Shown piece after piece: positions 45,777 to 51,962 of a stretch of 64,000 nt of DNA. This stretch comes from DASZTV01 sp035550655 (lineage in GTDB: Bacteria; Actinomycetota; Actinomycetes; JAFAQI01): contig DASZOU010000023.1 in NCBI GenBank assembly GCA_035550655.1, positions 1 through 64,000 on the forward strand, in the 5' to 3' direction. Made by a program: the position numbers and the translations under genes. The notes beneath the pieces are model-generated. The model was not told the origin of the DNA. It searched no databases and was given only the letters and a program-made list of their open reading frames with translations. The first letter of the stretch is position 1, and every line of letters begins with the position of its first letter.

Positions 45777-45931
45777 GCACGCCAACCACCGAGCACGACG
45801 TCCACACCGAGCACGAGCACGAGCACGGCGAGGACTGCGGCCACGAGACCGTGCAGCACGGCGACCACATCGACTACATCCACGACGGGCACAAGCACGC
45901 CGCCCACGACGACCACTGGGACGAGCACTGA
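45773..45931 (+). CDS. 52-residue histidine-rich metal-binding peptide
   Basis: ATG 45773 overlaps the sensor stop (ATGA). The 52-residue product has 14 His, 15 Asp/Glu and one Cys. The N-terminal part has EHEHEHGEDCGHE and the C-terminal part has HGDHIDYIHDGHKH, then AAHDDHWDEH. There is no signal peptide or membrane helix, so it acts in the cytosol if at all. Similar small peptides with HGDHxDYxHDGHxH are found next to zinc regulators in other actinobacteria and are sometimes labelled zinc transporter permease, which the sequence does not support. A zinc buffer, chaperone or sponge is the likely role. It overlaps the next regulator by 4 bp. Confidence 0.85.
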   Translation: MSTPTTEHDVHTEHEHEHGEDCGHETVQHGDHIDYIHDGHKHAAHDDHWDEH

Positions 45932-46419
45932 GCACTTCCCGCAGCGCAGCACCGCCGCCTCCGACGCAACAGGGGGCGGCGGTCGAGCGTCCGGTCGCAC
46001 GCCTACGCGCCACTCGCCAAGCGGCGGCGATCGACGAGGTTCTGGCGGCGAACCATGGCTTCCGCAGCGCCCACGAGGTGTACGACGAACTGCGTCGGCG
46101 AGGTGAGCGTGTCGGTATGACGACCGTCTACCGGCAACTCAAGCTGCTCGCCGACTCCGGCGTTCTCGACGTGGTCAACCGCCCCGACGGCGAGGCCGGG
46201 TACCGGCTGTGCGGGCCGACCGCCGCCGAGGCGAACGGGCACCATCACCATCTCGTCTGCAAAGTCTGCGGCTACACGGTCGAAGTCGAGGGCCCCGAGG
46301 TCGAGCGGTGGGCAGACCGAGTCGCGTCAGACGCCGGCTTCACCAACGTCACCCACACCGTCGAGATCTTTGGCGACTGCGGACGGCACTCCCCGCGAAG
46401 CCGGCGCAAGAGCTCCTAG
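45928..46419 (+). CDS. zur: Fur-family zinc uptake regulator, probable CTG start
   Basis: The 163-residue Fur-type repressor has the DNA-binding part RLRATRQAAAIDEVLAANHGFRSAHEVYDEL...GMTTVYRQLKLL at about 31-75. The regulatory zinc site includes HHHHLVCKVCGYTVEVEG (about 107-124), and GDCGRHS near the end completes the structural zinc ligands. No ATG, GTG or TTG exists in frame between the preceding gene and the essential N-terminal helix. The best start is CTG 45928, which overlaps the preceding TGA as CTGA, mirroring the ATGA junctions of this operon. It probably represses the flanking uptake operons when zinc is sufficient. Its 3-prime end overlaps the HU gene tail by 4 bp. Confidence 0.85.
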   Translation: MSTSRSAAPPPPTQQGAAVERPVARLRATRQAAAIDEVLAANHGFRSAHEVYDELRRRGERVGMTTVYRQLKLLADSGVLDVVNRPDGEAGYRLCGPTAAEANGHHHHLVCKVCGYTVEVEGPEVERWADRVASDAGFTNVTHTVEIFGDCGRHSPRSRRKSS

Positions 46420-46694
46420 CTGCCCTTTGCGGCGGACTTCAGCGTCTGGCCCGGCGTCAGCTTCGCGCTGAACCCGGCGGGAACCGTCATCGGCTCACCG
46501 GTGTGCGGGTTGCGCCCCTGACGCTCAGCGCGGCTGACCCGCTCCGCGGTGAGGAATCCCGGCACGGTGACCTTCTCGCCTCGAGCGAGCGCTTCCGCCA
46601 GCACATCTCGCGTCCCATCGAGAGCCATCCCCACATCGGCGCCCAGCAGCCCGGTACGCCGCGCGACTTCCTCAATCAGCTCCGAGCGATTCAT
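46416..46694 (-). CDS. HU-family DNA-binding protein
   Basis: The gene encodes 92 residues from ATG 46694, with AGGAG five nt upstream; a GTG two codons earlier is an alternative. It is a typical HU: MNRSELIEEVARRTGL helix, GEKVTVPGFLTAERVSRAERQGRNPHTGEPMTV DNA-binding arm with the intercalating Pro, and a LKSAAKGS end. It has no long Lys/Ala tail as in mycobacterial HupB. It bends DNA non-specifically as a dimer. Its placement against zur and divergent from the CobW-like gene is unusual, and regulation by the shared palindrome at 46754 is possible. Confidence 0.93.
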   Translation of the reverse strand: MNRSELIEEVARRTGLLGADVGMALDGTRDVLAEALARGEKVTVPGFLTAERVSRAERQGRNPHTGEPMTVPAGFSAKLTPGQTLKSAAKGS

Positions 46695-46750
46695 GAACAC
46701 TCCTGGCGAAGGTCGGCGGGTCGGCGTTGCTCCGACCTCATGTGGGATCT

Positions 46751-47871
46751 ATGTTATCGGATGTGGACCCCAATACCGATAAGGCCCCCGAGTCCGTGCC
46801 TTGCGTCGTCGTTTCCGCCCCCCGAGCCGACCTGCGCGACGAGTGCTGCTGGGCGATCCTCCGAGATGTTCCATCCGCGCGTACGGTGCGCTACGACGTC
46901 GTGACGCTGCCAGGCGGACGGGGCTTCCGCCGCACCATCAGTGAGAGCGGCTGCCTTGTCGAGCAGCACGAAATCGACATCACGACCCACTGCATGACCT
47001 GCGCAATCCGCATCGACCGCTCGTCACCCTCGAGCGCCTGCGGCGCAGCGGCAGCTCTCCGGTCATCGTGGGCCTACCGGTCGGGACGAACGTCTCGTCG
47101 GTCGTCGCCGCGCTCGATGGCGGCGTCCGGATCGAACCCGAGCTGTCCCCAGTCGCCGTGCGCAGCGTGGTACTCGCCGTTGACGCCATGACGGTCGTCG
47201 AGGACCTCACCGGGGAGGACCAGCTCGTCGACCGGGGGCAGCACTGGGAGGACACGGACCGCCGCTCCGTGGGCGAAGTACTGGCGGCCGGCATCGACTT
47301 CGCCGACCAGGTCATCATCGACGGCGACGGCGATCCGGCCGCGCGGGCGTTGCTCTCCCACCTCGCGGGAGCCCGCGTGTCGGACCTGCAAAGCCTGGAC
47401 GGGCGGCGCCTGGTCGGGACGAACCGCGACCCAGAGGCCGCCTACAGCCGCATCGACCCGCTGCAGGTCAGGCCCGACGGGGACACGACGCTCAGCGGCG
47501 CTTGGACTCTCGACCTCGCGTCGTGGCGGCCGATGCACCCCGAACGGCTCCACCGTCGACTGGCCGACCTCGCCACCGGGCGGCTGCGCGGTCGCGGTCG
47601 TTTCTGGCTGCCGACCCGGCCCGACACCGTTTGCGTCTGGGACAACGCCGGGGCGCAGCTCAGCGTCGGCGACGGCGGCGACTGGAGTGGCGAGGCACCC
47701 AGCACCCGCCTCGTCATCACCGGGATCGACACCGCAGACCGAGATCGAATCCTCGATGCCTTCGAAGCCACCCTGATGACCGACAGCGAGCTCGTGCGAG
47801 GGCTGGCCAGCTGGGTCGGGCGCGACGACGGCCTGGACACCTGGCTGGGCTCGAGAACGACCATCACATGA
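46751..47871 (+). pseudogene. CobW/COG0523-type metallochaperone, interrupted by a frameshift
   Basis: Two frames make one protein. From ATG 46751 (or GTG 46763) the first frame reads to about 47019 with VVVSAPRADLRDECCWAILRDVPSARTVRYDV and a CMTCAIRID segment. The match then continues one frame back from 47020 (LVTLERLRRSGSSPVIVGLPVGTN) to the stop at 47871. A single missing base near 47010-47020, or a sequencing error, explains it. The C-terminal CobW_C domain (LASWRPMHPERLHRRLADLATGRLRGRGRFWL) is intact. Actinobacterial zinc-linked members lack the N-terminal P-loop, as here. They supply zinc to enzymes under limitation. If the break is real the gene is inactive; the downstream frame could still start at ATG 47068. 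Confidence 0.7.
46754..46782. promoter_or_regulatory. Inverted repeat at the CobW-like start
   Basis: TTATCGG at 46754-46760 is mirrored by CCGATAA at 46776-46782, with a 15-nt spacer. It lies between the divergent HU and CobW-like genes and covers the second possible start (GTG 46763). It is a candidate operator for a dimeric regulator, possibly the Fur-type protein, but it does not resemble known Zur boxes. Confidence 0.4.
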
Positions 47872-47904
47872 GCGACGAGGGGTGCAGCGTGGAGTGCTGA
47901 TCGC

Positions 47905-47977
47905 ATGTGACATTGGTGTCGCGAATCGCGACGTCTATGTGACATGCGTGTCGTGATTCACCGCCCCTATGTGACAT
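47905..47977. repeat. Three 9-nt motifs at an exact 32-nt period
   Basis: ATGTGACAT occurs at 47905, 47937 and 47969. The first two units are followed by two variable bases and GTGTCG, so each forms a TGACA-4 nt-TGTC dyad. The three copies lie in the 119-bp gap between the CobW-like gene and the convergent RbpA-like gene. No coding frame fits. It could be an iterated protein-binding site, a terminator tract or debris of a mobile element end. Confidence 0.6.
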
Positions 47978-47990
47978 ACGAGCGAGCCGG

Positions 47991-48395
47991 TTACTCCGAA
48001 GTCTTCTTCTTCGCCCGAGGAACGGCTACCGGACGCGGCCTGACACCCGAGAGCGGGTAGCCGGCCGCCCGCATCGCAGCCAATGCCTCGGCCAGGATCC
48101 GTTCGCCGTCCTCCTCGGTCCGCCGCATCATCAAGAACTCGTACGGCGTACGCGGGAAGAACCGAGGGCGCACCGCGGCAGGGGCCGATCCACGCTCCAA
48201 CGAAGCCGGCCCGCTGCACACCTGGCACGGCCAGTCGGTCGGCGGCTCGATGTCGGCCGCGAAGGCGGCGGATGTGTGGTGATCAGAGGCACACCAGTAG
48301 TGCGCGACGCGCCGTGCAGCTGGTTCCCCGCCTCGGTCGATCTGGTTGCTGGCTGACACGAGCCGGTTGCCGCGCATGCCCGAGCGCCGCTTCAT
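47991..48395 (-). CDS. RbpA paralogue (RNA polymerase-binding protein), zinc-ligand type
   Basis: This 134-residue protein resembles actinobacterial RbpA. The N-terminal tail and core are RGNRLVSASNQIDRGGEPAARRVAHYWC. The zinc knuckle is complete as CASDH (C-x3-H) plus CQVC (C-x-x-C). The basic linker is followed by a sigma-interaction domain of the pattern RTPYEFLMMRRTEEDGERILAEAL. RbpA binds RNA polymerase and principal sigma factors and stabilises the open complex. The C-terminus is 25 residues longer than usual and ends in Lys-rich KKKTSE. The main RbpA would normally be elsewhere, so this is probably a second copy. The start at 48395 overlaps the membrane protein stop (ATGA). Confidence 0.75.
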   Translation of the reverse strand: MKRRSGMRGNRLVSASNQIDRGGEPAARRVAHYWCASDHHTSAAFAADIEPPTDWPCQVCSGPASLERGSAPAAVRPRFFPRTPYEFLMMRRTEEDGERILAEALAAMRAAGYPLSGVRPRPVAVPRAKKKTSE

Positions 48396-49081
48396 GCCGC
48401 GCTCACCGCGGGCAGCAGCCCCTCATGACGCGCGACGCGAACCGCGAGCGCCACCGTCACCGCGGCGCCCAGCACTGCCGCGGAAGGCGTGAACACCGTC
48501 TTGGCCGCGACGAACCCGGTCACCGACAACGACTGCAGCAACCACAGCGTCACTCCGGCCTTGACCGCGCAGATCGCGGCCCACATCACGGTCAGCCTCG
48601 TGAACAGCGACTGGACGCGGGGTCGCGCCGCCACGTCGTGGGTCATCGGGTAGAACTCTGCAGCCAACCGCGCCACCGCCGGTCTGGCCGTCAGCAAGGA
48701 CAGCAAGAAGACGGCTGACACCACGGCATCGCCGAGTGCCGGCTGCAAGAAGTAGACGAGCGTGCTGCCGGTGGCGAAGGCCAAAATCGTCTTGCCGGTC
48801 AGCCCAGCGACGGTGAGCCACAGCAGCGCCGAGGTAGGCCGCCTCGTCCGCATCCGCCACAGCACGCTGGCGTAGCACCAGGTGAGCGCGGCCACCAGGG
48901 CGACCCAGATGTCAGCAACGAGGAGGCAGACGTAGAACAAGGCCGTCGGCACGACGATGGCGACCAGGAGATTCGTCGCGATCCGCCGAACCACAGTCGC
49001 GACCCGGGGCCCCGGCGGCAACGCCGGTAGAGAGCGCGACGGCGCCGGGCAGTTCGTGTCCGGCGCCGGCGCGGTCATCAT
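48392..49081 (-). CDS. Multi-helix membrane protein, VC0807-like
   Basis: This 229-residue protein has six predicted helices (LLVAIVVPTALFYVCLLVADIW, ALVAALTWCYASVLWRMR, ALLWLTVAGLTGKTILAFATGS, AVVSAVFLLSLLTARPAVARL, LTVMWAAICAVKAGVTLWLLQSL and a last Ala/Val-rich one). Intrahelical Arg residues and LTARPAVARLAAEFYP are like the VC0807/DUF3159 family, whose function is unknown. A Pro-rich N-terminus is cytosolic. It is coupled to the cold-shock gene (TGATG) and to the RbpA-like gene (ATGA), so the three form one transcript. Confidence 0.7.
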   Translation of the reverse strand: MMTAPAPDTNCPAPSRSLPALPPGPRVATVVRRIATNLLVAIVVPTALFYVCLLVADIWVALVAALTWCYASVLWRMRTRRPTSALLWLTVAGLTGKTILAFATGSTLVYFLQPALGDAVVSAVFLLSLLTARPAVARLAAEFYPMTHDVAARPRVQSLFTRLTVMWAAICAVKAGVTLWLLQSLSVTGFVAAKTVFTPSAAVLGAAVTVALAVRVARHEGLLPAVSAA

Positions 49082-49284
49082 CAGACCGGATGAACGTTGG
49101 CGGCCTGCGGGCCCTTCTGGCCTGCAGTCACCTCGAACTCGACCCGCTGGTTCTCGTCAAGGCTGCGGTAGCCGTCGGTGGCAATCGACGAGTGATGAAC
49201 GAAGACGTCGGCGCCGCCGCCGTCCTGCTCGATGAACCCGAAGCCCTTTTCCGCATTGAACCACTTGACCGTGCCTTGCGCCAT
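49081..49284 (-). CDS. Cold-shock family RNA chaperone (CspA type)
   Basis: The 67-residue protein starts at ATG 49284, with GGAGGGAC eight nt upstream. The RNA-binding motifs KGFGFI (RNP1) and VFVHHS (RNP2) are intact in MAQGTVKWFNAEKGFGFIEQ. The product has no C-terminal extension. It is the first gene of a three-gene run with the membrane protein and RbpA-like genes. The long leader up to 49408 is typical of csp mRNAs, and a hairpin lies within it. Confidence 0.95.
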   Translation of the reverse strand: MAQGTVKWFNAEKGFGFIEQDGGGADVFVHHSSIATDGYRSLDENQRVEFEVTAGQKGPQAANVHPV

Positions 49285-49375
49285 CTTCTTGTCCCTCCGG
49301 GAATCCAGGTACGCACACTGCGGACCGGTGGTCACACGGAGCCTGACGGCCGGCGAAAAGACAATCGCGACAAGC

Positions 49376-49408
49376 AAAAAGCGCCCGCTGTCGACATCCC
49401 GCGGGCGC
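49376..49408 (-). terminator. Rho-independent terminator upstream of the csp gene
   Basis: On the minus strand an 8-bp GC stem (GCGCCCGC/GCGGGCGC, arms at 49401-49408 and 49381-49388) with a 12-nt loop is followed directly by TTTTT at 49380-49376. It fits the end of the formylglycine-generating enzyme gene, whose stop is 112 nt upstream on the same strand. It could also serve as an attenuator in the csp leader. Confidence 0.75.
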
Positions 49409-49519
49409 TCAAGAACGTTCGAGAAATGCAAACTGCAACCGCTTTGACGCTACCACGCTGCGCCCTTGCTGTCTGGTTCGGAATCCGCCGCGGACCACGC
49501 CGGCTGTCGGCTCCTCGGC

Positions 49520-50413
49520 TCAGCTGTCCGCTACGACCCGGAAACCGATGTTTCCCGTCGAGTCGCCGGGGTGGCTGTGGTCTCGCGCCGCGACGCGGTA
49601 GCGGTTGCAGTAAGAGTCGTGGCAGAGATACGACCCGCCGCGCCGAACGCGCTGGTCCGGATCGGTGTTGCCGTCGACGGACCACGCGTCGGCAGTCCAC
49701 TCCCACACGTTCCCGACAACTTGATAGAGACCGAAGCCGTTCGGCCGGTAGCTCTTGACCGGCGCCGTGCCCAGATATCCGTCGCGCTGCGTGTTGTGCG
49801 TCGGGAACTCGCCCTGCCAGATGTTGCAGCGCCACCTCCCATCGGGGCACAGCTCATCGCCCCACGGATACACGGCGCCCTCCAGCCCGCCCCTTGCCGC
49901 CCGCTCCCACTCCGCTTCCGACGGCAGCCGGGTGCCGGACCACGCGCAGTACGCCTCGGCGTCACGTGCGGAGACGTGTACGACGGGATGGTCCTGCCGG
50001 CTGGCCACGTCGGAGCCTGGGCCCATCGGCGCCCGCCAGCTCGCGCCCTGGACGGCGCACCACCACTCCGCGCCGGCGACCCGTCCCGTGACGGCAGCGG
50101 GATCGGAGACCAGGGCGTCGAACACGAACGACCAGCCGGCGGACTCGGCCTCGGTGACGTAGCCGGCGGCCTTGGCGAACGCTGCGAACTGCTGGTTGGT
50201 GACCGCCGCGGGGCCGATCCGGAAGCCCTCGAGTGTCACCCGGCGCACCGGGCCCTCGCCCTCGCGCGGGTTGGCGAGCGGACCGTCGTAGCCCATCGAG
50301 AAGGTCCCTGCGGGTATCGCCACGAGCGGCGGCTTGCGCCGGCTTCGTGCAGCGGCGCCGCCCGCAACAGGCGAGTCGTCACGGCCGGCACCCGGCGCGC
50401 AACACGAACTCAC
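49520..50413 (-). CDS. Formylglycine-generating enzyme (SUMF1-type)
   Basis: The 297-residue protein is started at GTG 50413, giving an N-terminal VSSCCAPG. A Cys-Cys pair at this place is common in actinobacterial members. The core has IPAGTFSMGYDG near 40, VHVSARDAEAYCAWSGTRLPSEAEWERAARGG near 150-180, NVWEWTADAW near 235, and RRGGSYLCHDSYCNRYRVAARD at the end. Cys264 and Cys269 (C-x4-C) match the copper-binding active pair of true FGE, which turns a Cys in CxPxR of sulfatases into formylglycine with oxygen. No sulfatase gene is in this window, so its client is elsewhere. It is divergent from the aldehyde dehydrogenase gene, with 45 bp between. Confidence 0.9.
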   Translation of the reverse strand: MSSCCAPGAGRDDSPVAGGAAARSRRKPPLVAIPAGTFSMGYDGPLANPREGEGPVRRVTLEGFRIGPAAVTNQQFAAFAKAAGYVTEAESAGWSFVFDALVSDPAAVTGRVAGAEWWCAVQGASWRAPMGPGSDVASRQDHPVVHVSARDAEAYCAWSGTRLPSEAEWERAARGGLEGAVYPWGDELCPDGRWRCNIWQGEFPTHNTQRDGYLGTAPVKSYRPNGFGLYQVVGNVWEWTADAWSVDGNTDPDQRVRRGGSYLCHDSYCNRYRVAARDHSHPGDSTGNIGFRVVADS

Positions 50414-50458
50414 CCCGCCACGATAGAAAGATCTGACACCGTCGAGTCGGAGGCCACC

Positions 50459-51928
50459 GTGACCGCACCTGTTGCCCATCCAGATCGCTTCTTCATCGGC
50501 GGCGACTGGGTCACGCCCTCGTCGACGGCGATGATCGACGTCATCGACTCCTCCAACGAGGAGGTCTACTTCTCGGTCGCGGAAGCGCAGGCCGAGGACA
50601 TGGACCGCGCGATCGCGGCCGCGCGGGATGCGTTCGACAACGGGCCGTGGCCGTTCCTCAGCCACGCCGAGCGGGCTGACCACCTCCGCGCGCTGGGCAA
50701 GGAGGTCGCCGCACGAGGTGACGCTCTCGGCGAGATCTGGCCGCGGGAATCCGGGATCCTCGCGATCATGGCGAAGTACGCCGCGCCGGCGTTCGCCACG
50801 GTCTTCGACTACTACGCGGGACTCGCCGACACCTTCGCGTGGGAGGAGCGTGCGCAGCCGACCGGGGGTGGCGCGTTCGGGTTGATCGTGCGAGAGCCGG
50901 TCGGCGTCGTGGGCGCGATCATCCCCTGGAACGCGCCGATCCAGCTCGCGATCTACAAGATGGCGCCGGCCCTGCTGGCGGGATGCACTGTGGTGCTGAA
51001 GGCCTCACCAGAGGCGCCGGGCGCGGCGTACCTGCTGGCGGAGGCGGCCGAGGCGGCCGGCCTCCCGCCGGGCGTCGTCAACGTCCTGACCGCGGACCGC
51101 GAGGTCTCCGAACGCCTCGTCACCGACGCCCGCGTCGACAAGATCGCCTTCACGGGCTCGACCGCGGCCGGCCGAAGGATCGCGTCACTGTGCGGGGAGC
51201 GGATCGCTCGCTACACCCTGGAGCTCGGCGGAAAGTCGGCCGCGGTGATCCTCGACGACGCCGACCTCGCACAGGCGGCAGCGGCGATCTCCGGCGCGGA
51301 GTGCATGATCTCCGGCCAGGTGTGCTCCTCGCTCACCCGACTCGTGGTCCCCCGCAACCGGCACGACGAGTTCGTCGACGCGCTCGCCGGCACGTTCTCC
51401 AAGGTCGTCGTCGGCGACCCGTTCGACGACGCCACCCAGATGGGTCCGCTCGCAATGGAACGGCAGCGCGACAAGGTCCTCAGCCTGATCGAGCAGGGCA
51501 AGAGCGAAGCGAAGCTGGTGACCGGCGGCGGCCGGCCCGCCCACCTCGAACGCGGCTACTACGTCGAGCCGACCGTCTTCGCCGGCGTCGACAACTCCGC
51601 GACGATCGCCCAGGAGGAGATCTTCGGGCCGGTCCTGTCGGTCATCCCCGCCGCCGACGAAGAGGACGCGATCCGGATCGCGAACGACACGATCTACGGC
51701 CTCAACGCATCGGTATTCACCCCGGATGCTGACCGCGCCCGCGCCGTCGCCGCTCGGCTGCGCTCGGGCACGGTCGGCCACAACGGCTTCCGGACCGACT
51801 TCGGCATCGCCTTCGGCGGCTTCAAGCAGTCGGGCATCGGGCGCGAAGGTGGCGTCGAGGGCCTGCTCCCCTACCTGGAGACGAAGACGGTCATCCTCGA
51901 GGACACCCCAAGCACCTACCGCGGCTAG
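50459..51928 (+). CDS. NAD(P)-dependent aldehyde dehydrogenase
   Basis: This 489-residue ALDH starts at GTG 50459, with GGAGG upstream. The cofactor region is VGAIIPWNAP (150-160) and FTGSTAAGRR (231-240). The catalytic Glu255 is in LELGGKSAA and Cys289 in SGQVCSS. QEEIFGPVLSV and GGFKQSGIGRE complete the family set. Substrate preference is not evident; betaine-aldehyde, vanillin-like and fatty aldehydes are all possible. The spacing to FGE implies divergent promoters. Confidence 0.92.
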   Translation: MTAPVAHPDRFFIGGDWVTPSSTAMIDVIDSSNEEVYFSVAEAQAEDMDRAIAAARDAFDNGPWPFLSHAERADHLRALGKEVAARGDALGEIWPRESGILAIMAKYAAPAFATVFDYYAGLADTFAWEERAQPTGGGAFGLIVREPVGVVGAIIPWNAPIQLAIYKMAPALLAGCTVVLKASPEAPGAAYLLAEAAEAAGLPPGVVNVLTADREVSERLVTDARVDKIAFTGSTAAGRRIASLCGERIARYTLELGGKSAAVILDDADLAQAAAAISGAECMISGQVCSSLTRLVVPRNRHDEFVDALAGTFSKVVVGDPFDDATQMGPLAMERQRDKVLSLIEQGKSEAKLVTGGGRPAHLERGYYVEPTVFAGVDNSATIAQEEIFGPVLSVIPAADEEDAIRIANDTIYGLNASVFTPDADRARAVAARLRSGTVGHNGFRTDFGIAFGGFKQSGIGREGGVEGLLPYLETKTVILEDTPSTYRG

Positions 51929-51962
51929 AGGTACTCGCCTGGCGTCGCCGAACCGTTAGCGA

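Noticed and set aside
44100..46013. 637-codon minus-strand frame across the system B genes
   Set aside because: It is antisense to four conserved coupled genes and its composition (Asp/Gly/Arg/His) is that of a shadow frame.
47905..47977. CRISPR array
   Set aside because: Only three 9-nt repeats, with 23-nt partly similar spacers and no cas genes.
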